In this document: piece after piece, positions 11,790-23,420 of the stretch
How positions within the stretch are numbered: the first letter of the stretch is position 1
How the letters are laid out: every line of letters begins with the position of its first letter
Assembly (NCBI RefSeq): GCF_030867095.1
Contig: NC_081826.1
Span: 58,992,001 to 59,056,000, forward strand
Direction: 5' to 3'
Length of the DNA: 64,000 nucleotides
From: Alligator mississippiensis
Lineage: Eukaryota; Chordata; Crocodylia; Alligatoridae
Made by a program: the position numbers and the translations under genes
The notes under the pieces: model-generated
Databases searched by the model: none
Told to the model about the DNA's origin: nothing
Seen by the model: only the letters and a program-made list of their open reading frames with translations

Positions 11790-14700
11790 ATTTATGGCAA
11801 ATGATTACAAGGAATGTTTTAAACTTGCAGAAAATGTGTATTGAATTTGCACCATTATCCCAGTAGGTATAGAATCGAGCTTGATATATTGAAGACTGGA
11901 GGACATAGGTATTTATCTATATCTATGAAATCAGTTAATTACTTTAATTGATTTAAGTCTTGTTTTGTAACTAACCTTAAAAAATAAGTTCTGAGACTGG
12001 GACCAAGGACCTGCATATATTTGAGTATACAAGAATGGTAATGGTAATATATGTAGGCTGTGGAAGGACCAGGAAGAGCAGAACAGACAGTAACTAGGGT
12101 AAGCTCTAATTCATTTCACTGTTCTGATTCCTGAAGATACTGCATGACTCACCTGGAATTCTACCAATCTTAGTTGTGAAGCGTGAAAGATCATTTACCT
12201 TTTTAAAGTGTTCTAATTCTTACATTTTTTTTTTGTCAGAGTACAAGAAGCAAATTGCAATTAATTATTAATTATAAAAGAAACTGGCTTTTGGGACATT
12301 GTATTTACTTGTGTTATAAGAAAATGTGTTAAAACCACTTGTTTTGCAAACTACTCAGGTTGATATGTATTTAGTTAACTGCATACCTTAAAACCAAATA
12401 TTCATTTTTCCACAAGTACTTTATCTTATTTCCTAGTTCAAGATGTCCTGCATCTATAACCTAAAGAAACAACAGAAAAATCAGACAATTCAGATTTATT
12501 TTAATAACTATATTTTTTTAACTGGGCATGATTCCAAACACTTTGCTTTTTATTCTCCTGGCTAATAATAGTTTTAGTCACAGAGAACAGTGTAGGGAAA
12601 GGAGTGATTTTTGCTGCTGCTTTTTTTTTGTCCTTTCAATATTACCAGACATTACAGGTTTCAAAGAATCATCTCCAACCTATTTGAGAACTTAACCATA
12701 ACGAGTGTTAATGTCATCATACACTTCACATTGCAATGGTATGTTGTAAGTAGGTTCAGATTGATTTTTTTGTTTGTTTCAATATTTATATCAACATTTA
12801 TAATTTAAGTTTGAGTTTATCAGTGTAAATTTTTTAATGTATGTGTAAGAGAAAAAGTTTCATCAGTGTGCTGACTAAAATCAGATCCTTGCTTCTGTGT
12901 TACTGGAAACAAATGGTAGTCACCAGTCCCCTGTTTTGGCTGCCAGTGACTTTTTTTTTTTAATACTAATTCCTTAGATCGATTGTATGTTTATGAATTG
13001 ATGTTTATTCCATGAGAGCTTTAAAACACTTTCACATAAAAAAGATACATTGATAACATTTGAAATGTATTTCTGTAAGTTTTTCATGTCTAGCAACATG
13101 CACCCTGATAGTTCAACCTATTTCTGCTGCATCCAACTGAAATTACAGCTCACAAGACCAAATGACCTCAAGCACCTAGCACACTTGAATACTGTACAAA
13201 GTGTTTATATTGTAGTAATAAAAATACAGCTAAACAAAGTAGTAGTTAATACATTTTGGGTTGTGTTATTTACTCTTGTTCATTAATACACTAATCTAAT
13301 ACAGCATGTTATGAAGGAATAACTGTTTCCTTGCCCCTAAAATAATGAGCAAATGTTAATTGTGCAACCTGAGTTCTATGGTTATAAGGGAAGCACAACA
13401 GGCTCTTTCTAAAGTTCAATTTAAAAAAGTTCAATGGATTCTGAAACAAGTATGCTTTCTTGAAAAATCAGTATCTTGGAAATATGGTTTTGAATTTATC
13501 TGGATGAATTTATCTGGCCTTACTAGAACTAATAGATTCTGCACCCTAGACCTTGAGAACAGAAGATTAAAACAATTAATAAAAGTTTAGCAGAACTAAA
13601 TAATATTCAATAATGAAAGTGTTGTTTACATATAAAAAACACTGCAGAGACAGGGTAAGTCTGTGAAGTGAATAAGCACTATTTAACATTAGTTTAGGTT
13701 AGGTCTTTATTAGGTCTTTAACTTTTTATTAAAAAAAAATCAAACTATTTTACCTGTCTTAGAGAGTTACAACTACCCTTTTAAACAACTGCAGCCTTAT
13801 TATTTTATACAATGCAATTAAATACAATAAAACTTTATAAAAATATTCCAGTTAACACACAGATTAGGTATCTTCATGATTTATTGGTATTTTATCAAAC
13901 TATCAAATGATAAACTAGGATGTTGGAGAAAGTTATTTCATTATACTCTTATGCTGTTATAATTTGATGAACATGCATCACGTTCCTTTGTTGGTATTAA
14001 CAATGCATTAATAAAAGATTTTACATACAAGGTGCTGATTCAGCCACTAAATAAACCCAATTTTATATATGGAGACTTGTAATAGGCTTATGAAAAAATT
14101 TAACATTATCATCCATTACTAATTTTAAATCATGGCAGGCAACAAAAACATATACTTCAGGGCATGATTTTATAAACTGAAACTAAGCTGTTTCTATGAA
14201 ACAAATGTAAACATGGGAGGAAAAGGAGCCAAGGATGACAAGTCAATGAGGATGGGTGTAGACATAACCTTTTTATTGTAATCATTGTGTTCCCAAAGTG
14301 TATTTAAGATAGTTATGAATTCCTTTTTGTTGTTTTATCAATACACAAAACTTGGTATCACTGAGATGCCTGCAATAAAATTGTATTGCTATATACAATT
14401 TCATGTAGTAGGTATTAAATTATTCCAAGTAGCATACTGACTATGTAGAAAACTTAGCAAAAGTCTGGGGGTTGTGCTAACAGAATGTAAGTGGTTATAG
14501 CAGCAGTATGTGGAATGCCTGATGGACAACATATTGTGGTTCCTTGACATTGGCAGTCATAGCAGTCTACTACTTACTTTTTTATAATATAGCTTGAAAA
14601 CATTATGAAGTGTTATAAATGGGAATTGAACAGCCAAGAAATGTGGCTTCTGAATTCACTCTGGTCGCAAGTAAATATTCAAATTTCTTATAAATCACAA

Positions 14701-15180
14701 CCCTCTAGATCTAATATATCAATTGTTATAATAGTTATATTAAACTAAAATTACCTTTCAAAAACTACTTAGATTTTTTTTTAAAGCAGTTAGGCTACTG
14801 CAGCCTTGAAAAGCTGTTGTTAAACCTTGCTGGCTCAGTCCCAAACTACTACTTTGGATATAATGATTGGTGATTAAAGAACTTGCCTGTCACACACATC
14901 CTTGATCCAAACAAAATAAGAGTTGATTTGTAAGACTAGATTAATGGTTACTAAATTATGGGATTTTTTTCAAAATGTAGGGCCGCTGATTTATGTACCA
15001 CAAAATGTCTCTTTCCATTACATAATGTTAAATCATGTTAATTTAAGCTGATCAAGAGATTTAAGGATTTGTGTTTTACTACTAAAATGTATTCAGGAGG
15101 TCTTCACTCTCACTTTTCCCTTTAGTTTTATTATTCTGTCCCCTTTTAATCTGAAGTAAATTCATGACAACTTCAGAATT
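11790..15180. other. 3.4-kb AT-rich, repeat-poor block
   Basis: No terminal repeats, CR1 motifs or GC-rich transposon cores are visible here, unlike its surroundings. The ORFs are short and have no recognisable domains. It could hold part of a long 3' untranslated region or regulatory sequence, but nothing in the sequence decides this. Confidence 0.4.
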
Positions 15181-15189
15181 TTTTCCAGA

Positions 15190-15480
15190 ACTACTTTTGC
15201 CTTTAATCCCTGACTATTAGAAAGAGTGGTGGCACAGAACAGGACAAGGAACGATGGTCTTAAATTGCAGCAAGTGAAATCTGGATATCCAAAGGTTGGA
15301 TATCAGGAAGAACTTTGTCACTATGAGGGTGGGTAAGCACTAGAACAGACTGCCTAAGGAGGTTGTGGAATCTCCATCCTTGTAAGTTTTTATGTGAAGG
15401 TTAGATAAACACTTGACTGAGATGTTTTAAACAGGAATGATCTTGCCTAGAACAGGGAGATGGAATAGATCGGCAGTTCT
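15190..15480 (+). mobile_element. CR1 LINE 3' fragment
   Basis: Forward CR1 3' region: 'AGGAAGAACTTTGTCACTATG', 'CTGCCTAAGGAGGTTGTGGAA' and 'GGTTAGATAAACACTTG'. It is a 5'-truncated remnant lying tail-to-tail with the reverse-strand CR1 that begins at 15516. Confidence 0.78.
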
Positions 15481-15515
15481 GGAGCCACAGGTCAGATCAA
15501 CTGGGCTCAGGTCCC

Positions 15516-16796
15516 ATATATCTAGTAGCTAGGGTCAGGAGGGACCTGATCAGATCATCTAGCCTGACTCCCTGCCACAGGCAGGAATAAATGCTGGGTT
15601 CACAAGACCCCAGACAGGTGATCATCTAACCTCTTTTTGAATTTGCCCAAGGTAGGGGCAAGTACCACTTCCCTAGGAAGTTGGTTCCAGATTCTGACCA
15701 CCCTAACTGTAAAATATTGCCTTCTGATCTCTAACTCAAACCTATTCTCCATCAGCTTATTGCCATTGTTCCTTGTCACTCCAGATGGTGCTGGGGAGAA
15801 AAGGGCTCTTCCTATTTGCTGATGCTCTCCCCTGATGAGTTTGTAGGAGAGCCACCAGGTCCCCTCTCAGCCTCCTCTTGCCAAGGCTGAATAGGTTCAG
15901 GTCCCTCGGTCTCTCCTCATAAGGCCTGTCCTGCTGCCCTCTCACCAAATGGGTGGCCATCCTCTGAACTCTCTCCAGGCTGACCACATCCTTTTTAAAG
16001 TGCGGTGCCCAGTACTGGACACAGTACTCCAACTGCGGCCTGACCGAAGTAGCATAGAGGGGGAGCATCACCTCTCTGGACCGTCTTGAGATGCATCTTT
16101 GGATGCATGACAAGGTATGGCTGGCCTTGCTGGCTGCAGTCTGGCATTGGCGGCTCATGTTCATTTTGGAGTCAATAATGACTCCAAGATCCCTTTCCAT
16201 CTCTGTGCTTTCAAGAGGGAAACTCCCCAGCCTGTATGCATGCTGTGGATTCCTTCTCCCAAGGTGCAGCACCCTGCATGTGTCTATGTTGAACCCCATC
16301 CTATTCTCGTCTGCCCACTTTTGTAGTCTGTCTAAATCTAGTTGCAGCCTCTCTCTCCCTTCAAGTGTGTCCACCTCGCCCCACATCTTAGTGTCATCAG
16401 CAAACCTGGACAATGTGCTTTCCACCCCCTCATCCTAGTCTCTGATGAAGATGTTAAACAGTGCAGGCCCGAGGACCGAGCCCTGGGGGACCCCACTGCT
16501 CACATCTCGCCAGGTTGAGTACGATCCATCCACCACTACTCTCTGGGTGTGCCCCATCAGCCAATTTTTTTACCCATCTAACTGTGTAGGCATCAATGCC
16601 ACAGTCGCTTTAATTTATTGATGAGGATGGGATGAGAGACGGTGTCAAAGGCTAGAAAGACTATGTCCACAGCGACACCATCATCCAAGGATTTAGTTAC
16701 TTGGTCATAAAAGGCAATCAGGTTGGTCAGGCAGGACCTGCCTTTGATGAACCCATGCTGATCGCCCCTGAGCATGATCTCCCCTGTTGGCCCCCC
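15516..16796 (-). mobile_element. CR1 LINE 3' part with long reverse transcriptase ORF
   Basis: Reverse-strand CR1 fragment of about 1.28 kb. An uninterrupted ORF of 222 codons (16425-15757) covers the catalytic segment with an intact FADDTKMWG motif, then LGRRNPQHAYRLG and the ERDLGVIID..MNMSRQC palm/thumb region typical of CR1. It ends with RDLNLFSLGKRRLRGDL. Upstream, GFIKGRSCLTNLIAFYDQVT lies in another frame around 16760. The 5' part is missing. The open catalytic region implies a younger copy than that at 5944-8525. Not a host gene. Confidence 0.9.
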
Positions 16797-16799
16797 AGG

Positions 16800-17995
16800 A
16801 TTAGTCAATACTCCTAATCTTGTCACTCGGCTGCTTCTCTCTGCCACACAGCTGTGGTTCAGACAGCCCCTCTGCCTTGCTACTTGGTTCCAGCACAGTG
16901 TGGGTTCCCCTAGGTGCTGCCCTGTCACATAGCACAGGGCACTTAAAGCTCCACCCACTGCCTGGCTGTGTTGTGGCACCTGCAGACCAAGTGCAGTGCA
17001 TCTTGAAAGCCCTATATTGTTGAACTCTGCACTAGACTTCCTGAGGTGTCTTCCAGACTTACTTTTCTATAATTATGGTTAAGGTAAACCCTGTTGATGT
17101 CTTGTCATGCATTTTAAATTTATATGGGGGTAGGAGGTGGCAAACGGAATTTCATTTGGCCTGCAATCATTATTTGTTTCAAATTTTCCACTTTTCAAAG
17201 ACATTTAGTTCATCCATTTCGTGTTTTGTTTCCACTAGAAAATTGAGACATGGTGTCACTTGAGTTTGAAATTCAGAGATTTTCTTTAAGTTAGTTGTTG
17301 TGTTAAGTAAACAATACAGGTGGCAAGATGAAGCTCATATACATACATATATGTGATCAGAGGCATCACAAGCTCCTTCAACATCTGGAGCAGAGGGGAA
17401 GGGCTGTGGGGTATGCCAACAACTGGAGGGGGAGCAGGAGGGGTTGGGAAGGTGGAGTAACATCTTATCTGTCACTGCACTCCCCAGGGTGAAGGTAGCG
17501 GTGGTGGCAGCTGCTGCTGCTGCTATGGAAGATTTGGCTCAGGCAGCAGTAGCCCTAGGGTTTGGCTCCCAGAGAGCTGTCCTTGGTGCCACTCCTGGCC
17601 CCCAAATCTGTTACTGGACATGGGGCTACATCTGCTGTGGCAGACTTCCTAAAGTGGGGGAAGCATCATTCTACTCACCCCTGCTTCCCCCTTCTCAGAA
17701 ATGCTGCTGAATGCAGTGCTGCCCTGCCCAGCTCCTATGACTGGGCAGGGCTGCCTGTGCTGTGGCAAAGATTCCTGGGTCAGGGTGCAACTTTGGCATC
17801 CCTTCAATAGTTGGCTACTGGGGCTAGTGACCTGCTTGTCCTGCCCTAATTACGCTACTGTATGTGGTCCTAAAAAGATCTCTTGAGGGTTGGAGGGTTT
17901 TCCATTTTTATACCCTAGAGAGGACATGAACAAAGAGCTGAAAGGTACAAAAAGAAAACCTTAATTTTTTTCCCTAGTATTTTCTAGTGTGCCTA
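16800..17995. other. Intergenic, with a GC-rich patch at about 17390-17850
   Basis: No gene is recognised. The GC-rich patch contains a GCTGCTGCTGCTGCT run and resembles the interiors of the non-autonomous elements, but I cannot define its ends. Confidence 0.35.
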
Positions 17996-17999
17996 TTGT

Positions 18000-18515
18000 C
18001 TATGCCATGTGTGCTTAACCCAAGGCCACATTTGGCATGCAAACCCATGTCATTTGGCCCACAGATCTGGAAATTTGGCAATGGGGTTGTGGTGACAACA
18101 CTGCCACTACTCCTCTACCATCAAACTTCCAAGCCCCACGGGGCTAGATTGGCCTGGTCTGGGCTGTCCTCGCGTGGAGGGATTGGGCCTGGCTGCACCC
18201 ACCTTATGCAGCTGGATCAGGTTTCAGCTAAGCTGCTCCTACACAGCTGGATTGGACCCTAGCTGGGCCGTTTCCCTGAAGATGGATTGGGCCCCAGCTG
18301 GGCCAGCACTGCGTGGAGGGATTGGGTCTCGGCTGTGCCTGCCCTGGGTATCTGGATTGGGCTCTGACCAGGCCAATCCCACACAAGGATTGGACCTTGA
18401 CCAGACCATTCCCACGCACATGGATAGGGTCCTGACTGGGCCATTCCTATGCAGATATATGGAGTCCCATACCAGATCAGGCCCACAGAGCCAAAAGGTG
18501 AGGCACCACTGGTCT
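18000..18515. mobile_element. hAT-like element carrying a minisatellite
   Basis: The opening section (about 18005-18100: 'TTTGGCCCACAGATCTGGAAATTTGG') matches the interior of the hAT elements at 49126 and 28044. The end reads 'AAGGTGAGGCACCACTGG', a degraded hAT right end. The middle is replaced by the tandem repeat listed separately. Boundaries are approximate. Confidence 0.45.
18170..18465. repeat. Minisatellite, about 40-45-bp unit
   Basis: Roughly seven diverged tandem copies of a unit like 'GGATTGGGCCCTGACTGGGCC' followed by 'ATTCCCACGCAGCT'. It lies inside the hAT-like element at 18000-18515. Confidence 0.65.
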
Positions 18516-19813
18516 AGGCAGCTTGAGAGGGAGCAGCTGTCTAATCTGGTAAATGGTATTTTACCTTGGATCAGTAGATTTGGCTTTCCAAAGTCTTTGT
18601 AGAATGTACTGAATGCAAGGTCCTTATACTGTGCTTTTAAAAACATTTGTAAAAGGCACAGAAACAACAGAAAAAAGGAAGAAACTTAGGCTCATCACTT
18701 AGGAAGTTTGATAAGGCAATTTACAAAACAGGACAGATGTTTTATTAAATTATACCTATGAAATTAAAAAAGTATTCAAATACAAGTGTTATGACTCTAG
18801 GCACAAGAGCTCTGGTTGATTCTCAGACCAAACAAGTAGAACTGAGTAGAAAAGGTGAAACAAGTTAATTTATAATTTCAGATCTCAGAAATAAGTGGGC
18901 AACTTGCATACTTTCTAAAATTTACAGGTGAGAGCATCCTGTTAAAGTATTAATACTTTATATGATTAAAGCTCCATTCTACCTTGCAGCATAGGCAGGA
19001 ATGTTACCAAGTGTCTGTAGACTTTCCTAAAACTTTAAGGCAATTTGGTGTTTAAAACATTTAAGACACCAATTATTCTGCCAGATGGATAGGTACTTTA
19101 GCTGGGAGGCTGTTAAAGGGGTCATCTGTATTATCTATGTTGAAGCCCTAGGTTATAATATGACAAAAAGAGTGTAATACTCTACACTAAAAAGATTTCA
19201 TATGAAATGACACAAAAATGGCGGGGGGGGGTTGGGGTTGGGTTTACATTATAATGCCTTTTTCGTATGCTTTTTATCCCATGACTGTCAAACAGTTCTC
19301 AGAGCACTCCTTGGAAAAACCTCTCATATATAAAAAAAAAATAAAAAATAAAACATGATCTTGAAGCAAATATTTTTAGGAGACTCTGGTTTTGACATTA
19401 ACAGTATATGTCTAATGTACAAGGGCACGATCAGGAGAGTTTTCCTTTCTGGGACAGTCTGTGAGATTAGAAGTGCATTAGCTCAATATAATGGGTTCCA
19501 TGCCATTTCTAGTTGTAAAAGGTACAGCCTTCAGATTTTGGGTGGGCTGGGGGAGAGGTTACTTGGTTTTGTTCAGATGCTTACTGCGTATTTTAAGTTA
19601 GTTTTTGTCTCATCTGATCTGATGTTAAGCTTTTCGGTAAAAAGACCATCTTGGGCAGAGCTGAGCATGTTGTTGGTGTGTAGCAATAGGTGAAGGATAT
19701 TTTTTTGTATTCAGTGTTCTGATATTTGATTATTAATTAGTAAAGAGGTGGGAGGAGGAAACATTCCTTTCCAAGTTGGGTTTCCTGAGAATCATAAAAT
19801 TTAAGGTAGAGTA
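18516..19813. other. Intergenic, nothing recognised
   Basis: AT-rich, with an A-rich run near 19330. No gene or nameable repeat. Confidence 0.35.
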
Positions 19814-21122
19814 GGGTTACCATATTTCCACTTCCAAAAAAGAGGACACCTGTTGGGGGAACACCTCACTCCCCACCCACGGCCTTCTGGCCCTGCTAAT
19901 GCCCGTTGCTCCCAACCTGCAGCCCCCCCATCCCTGCTGCTGCCCCTCACTCCCAACCCACAGTCCCTCACCCCCCCCCCAGGTTATGCTGGTGCCCCTC
20001 ATCCCTGCTGGTGCCCTCACTCCTGACCCACAGTACCCACCTGCAGCCGCCCAATCCCTGCCAGTACCCCTTGCTCCTGATCCGCAGCTCCCTACTCTCC
20101 CTAGCCCTGCTGGACTGGGGCCCCAGTTGCCCTTGTCCTGAATGGGCCAGGGTGCGATGGCTCTGATTCATGCAGGCAGCGGTACAGCAAGTCCAGCTCT
20201 GGTGCAGGCGGAAGGGAAGAGGGAATTCCTGTAGCACCCCCTGCCCTGGGCCAAGGCTCCAGCTCTGCACCAGGTGGCTTGGCCATGCCCCCACACCCCA
20301 GCAGTGTCTCCTGGCCAGCCCAGCCCCATGAGCATGGGCACCATCCCTGGTGCTGCCAGCCTGGCAACAGAGCTTACCTCTGTCTTCAAAGGGCACCCCC
20401 TGCCCCCTTCCCTTGCTGGAGGACCAGGCACAAACTGTTCCCCTCCTCCCCCTGCCACAGCAGCCTTGGTGCCCAGACTTCTCCTAATGCCAGCAGACAC
20501 CCGCCACCCTTGCACATGCCAGCTACCCACATGCATACCCAGTCATTGGTGATGCATGGGGGGTGCACATGCACCCCCTGAGATTGGTGATGCATCCCCT
20601 GCGATTGACTGCTGCTGGTGGCGCCTGCAGGCAGTTGCCATTTACCACCCCCTACTCTTGCTGCTGACACTGCTGTCGGTGTCTGTTGCTGATAGCTGCT
20701 GTTGGCAGCATCTGCAGGTGGTTGCCAACTGCTGGTCGGTGCTTGTCACCCCTCCCCCCCCCCCACCGCCAACATCACCGCTGCTGCCTGCGGGCAGTTG
20801 CCATGCCCCCCCTCCCCCCCACTGCCAACATCACCACTGCTGCCTGTGGGCGGTCGCCATGCCCCCCCAGCCTCCAGGGGCATGCCTCATTCATGCAGAC
20901 AGTCCCCAAGCCTTGGCCCACTAACCCCTGCCTCCCACAGGGATTGCTTCCATGACCCTGCCAGGTTGCATGCCGGCCACGTGCCCGCTGCCTCCAATTG
21001 TCCTCCCCCCCAGTGAAGCAAAGCAAAATCAGTTCATATTAAAAACAAACAAACTGCCCTGATGGAGATTAGAGGGTCCAAAAAGAGGACATGTCCAGGA
21101 AAACCCAGACTTATGGTAACCC
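19814..21122. mobile_element. Inverted-repeat DNA element, 1.3 kb, GC-rich core
   Basis: Starts GGGTTACCATATTTCCAC; the reverse complement of its end reads GGGTTACCATAAGTCTGGG. Subterminal 'AAAAAGAGGACA' words lie near both ends. The core is C-rich and internally repetitive, with copies of 'CTCCCAACCCACAG' and two tandem copies of a roughly 60-bp unit containing 'GCCAACATCACC' at about 20757-20870. No transposase. I could not assign a target duplication or a superfamily. Confidence 0.65.
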
Positions 21123-21214
21123 AGTTGTAAGTCTCATGGGTGATTTATTTCAAGCCAAAATGGTGGCTTTTATAGAGGTTCTGTTTTCCTTTACTTACCC
21201 ACATTTTCCTCTAC

Positions 21215-21375
21215 CAGCAGTTCCCAGTTTGTGGTATAGGTACCACCAGTGGTACACAGACAGCCTTAACAGGTTTATTATAATTACTTTATATGACAAA
21301 AATTTGCTGGCAGTACTTAAGTTTGTATCGTTTAAAAGTGGTGGTGCACTATCTGTCAGAGTTTGGAAACCATTG
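21215..21375. mobile_element. Short hAT-type element
   Basis: It runs from about CAGCAGTTCCCAGTTTG to GTTTGGAAACCATTG, the classic hAT CAGTGGTTCCCAA..TTGGGAACCACTG arrangement in decayed form. Both sides carry CTCTAC (left CTCTACC, right CTCTACT), a likely degenerate target duplication. Confidence 0.55.
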
Positions 21376-22427
21376 CTCTACTCATTGAAACCATTTCAAT
21401 GCTTTTTTACTTGGGCTGTGTCATGCTCCTCTTTGCTTTTATCTTTAACTTCCTAGACTTTAAATGCTGGAGGCTGCAAGTGAGAGAGGAACAGTGGGGT
21501 TTGGAGGGGGGCTGGTCCTACCCAATTTACTTTCCTTTCAGCCTCTGCTGTCTGCTCCTGCTGCCACAGGGACCTAGGACACAGCCTCCGAAACAGAACT
21601 TCCTAAACCTTAAAGGCTGGAGGCCACAAGGGGGAGAGGAGCAGGGAGACAAGCCCCGTTCATTCTCCTTTTAAGCATCACTCTCTGCCCCTGTGCAACA
21701 CAGGCCTGTTTGTTCTGCTACTGGGGAAGTGTGGGCCTAGGCCTGCCAACTAAAACTGTAAGCCTTCCTTTACAGAGGAGGCTACTGAAGGTGCAACAAC
21801 TGGTTCTTGGGGCAAATAAAAGAAAAACAGGGGAAGGAGTAAAGAGTGTAGGTTTAAAATGAGTGCACCAAGGGCCAGGGGACATGCATACTGAGCAGGG
21901 TACATGTGCTAGTGCCTGCTGGCCCTCAAATGAGTCCAAGGAGCTGGTGGGCCCTGCCCAGCGAAACTACACCGGAGACGCGAACAGGGGGGTGACAGGA
22001 AAGCCTCCCTGGGGGCTCCTGGTTGGACATGCCGCCAGCTCGGCTGCAGCCAGGAGGAGGCTGCCCGGGGCTCGGGTAGGACGGGCCCCAGCTGCTGGCA
22101 ACCCCTGTGCTCTTCGTCTGCCCGGAGCAGGAGGAAGCGCCTGCGTTTCACACGGGGCGGCGGGCCGGGGCGAAGACGAACTATCCTGGAGCTTTCGGGA
22201 CAACCTGCAGGCGAGGGGCGGCAGTGTGAAGAGGGGGAAGGAAGGAGAGTCTCTCTTTATCCCTCCCCACGCAGCGCGGCTGTCGGCGCCTTCACCGCCC
22301 AGCTCCGCCTCGGCCCGTCCCGGCCGGTCCCAGTCATCCCGCCCGGGCCGGCCGAGCCCCCAGCGCCGTCGCCCGCGCGGAGCTGGGAGCGGGTCGGAGC
22401 CGCCGCTAGGGGGCTGCCGCACGACCG

Positions 22428-22470
22428 GCGGGGAGGGGAGGGGAGGGGAAGGGAAGGGAAGGGAAGGGCG
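22428..22470 (+). promoter_or_regulatory. G-rich tract with G-quadruplex potential
   Basis: Tandem GGGGA then GGGAA repeats, at least eight successive G-runs separated by single or double A. This satisfies the simple G3+N1-7 four-run rule on the + strand. It lies about 250 bp upstream of the probable exon 1. Confidence 0.6.
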
Positions 22471-22649
22471 GCGGACGGGGCCATTCGCGCGGCGGCGCGG
22501 GGGGGGGCGTGGGGCGCGGAGCGGGGCCGCGCGGGGCGGGGGTGGCGGCGGCGCGGGCGGGCGGGCGGCAGGGGGCGGCGGCGGCGGGGCCGGGCCGCGG
22601 GGGGCGGGCGGCGGCGGCGGCGCGGGGCGGGGCGGGGCCGGCGGCGGAG

Positions 22650-22749
22650 GGGGGCGCAGTGGTTGGGGCCGGCGGCGGCGGCGGCGGGGTCAGTTCTCTT
22701 TAGTGTTTGCCGATGTTGGAGGCGTCTCCAAAGTGTCCCCGGGAACCAG
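22650..22749 (+). other. STAU2: Probable 5' non-coding exon 1 of the Staufen gene (5' end undefined)
   Basis: Within the CpG island, 'GGGAACCAG|GTAACG' gives a good splice donor, with exon end at 22749 and GT at 22750-22751. The preceding 60-bp segment (TCAGTTCTCTTTAGTG..) is less GC-extreme than its flanks, as expected of transcribed exon. Splicing to the exon 2 acceptor at 54895 is inferred, not shown. If correct, exon 1 is wholly 5' UTR: the main reading frame meets TGA immediately at the start of exon 2, so the protein cannot extend into exon 1. The transcription start is not determinable; the given start is a guess. Confidence 0.55.
22713..22749 (+). promoter_or_regulatory. First part of a predicted upstream ORF that overlaps the main start codon
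   Basis: An ATG at 22713 opens 12 codons plus one base up to the exon 1 donor. Joined to exon 2 at 54895 it continues seven more sense-codon positions and stops at TAA 54915-54917, predicting MLEASPKCPREPVISNGTS. The main ATG (54904) lies inside it in a different frame. The upstream ATG context is weak (C at -3, T at +4) while the main ATG has G at -3 and G at +4, so leaky scanning would be needed. Depends on the inferred exon 1-exon 2 junction. Confidence 0.45.
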
Positions 22750-23420
22750 GTAACGGGGCTGTCCCGGCCCGGCCGAGCCCATCCCGGCGGCGGGGCGGGG
22801 CGAGGCGAGGCGGGAGCCGCGGCGCCGGGACGGGGCAGGGGGCGCCGCTGCCGCGATGCCGCCCCCTCCCCCTCTCCGGCGCCGGCCCGGCCGGCAGCAC
22901 CAACACTCCCGCCCGGGAGTTGCGGGGGACGTGGAGCCGGCTGGGAAGTGGGGGGCGGCGCCGGGCCGAGCCCGGGCCGGTATCCCCGCGCGGCTTGGCC
23001 CTTCGCGCCGGGCCGGGCTGGGCCTGGCCGGGCCTGGCCGCAAGGGGCTGCGCGCTGGGCCGGGTCGGCGGCTCGGGCCGAGGCGCCGGCACGTCCCCGC
23101 CGGCCGGGGCCGCAGCAGGCCCCGCCGCGCCTCCTCGTGCCGGCGGACGTGGCGGCCCCGCGCTGCCTGGGGATGCTTCGTCCTGTAGAGAGCGGCGGCC
23201 CCCGGCGGCTCGGCTCGGCTCGGCTCGCTGGGCTGCGGCTCTCCTCTTCCCGCGTCGCCCTGGCGCCGGGGCCCCGGGAAGCAAGTTCCTGGTTGAGGAC
23301 AACGTGAGAAGTGCGGGGCTGGGGGGGCTGGCCTGGGCCCTGCGCCTGGGAGGACCAGGCCTGGGCGGCTTAGGAGAGACACCCGGAGCACCTGAGAGCT
23401 CTTCTGAGCAGGCTTTTTTG

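Larger units (their letters stand above)
22030..23420 (+). promoter_or_regulatory. STAU2: CpG-island promoter of the Staufen gene
   Basis: About 1.4 kb of very GC- and CpG-dense sequence stands out sharply from AT-rich flanks. It contains many GC boxes (GGGCGG, GGGGCGGGG around 22500-22650) and no obvious TATA box near the probable first exon, so it fits a housekeeping-type CpG-island promoter with dispersed initiation. Its position 5' of the Staufen coding exons and on the same strand as a good donor site at 22750 makes it the likely promoter. Transcription from the other strand cannot be excluded. The long ORFs here, on both strands, follow from base composition. A (GGCTC) tandem run lies near 23207-23230. 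Confidence 0.8.

Noticed and set aside
1-22000. UBE2W exons expected upstream by human gene order
   Set aside because: I looked for its C-terminal coding sequence on the + strand and did not find it; its 3' end may lie outside the window.
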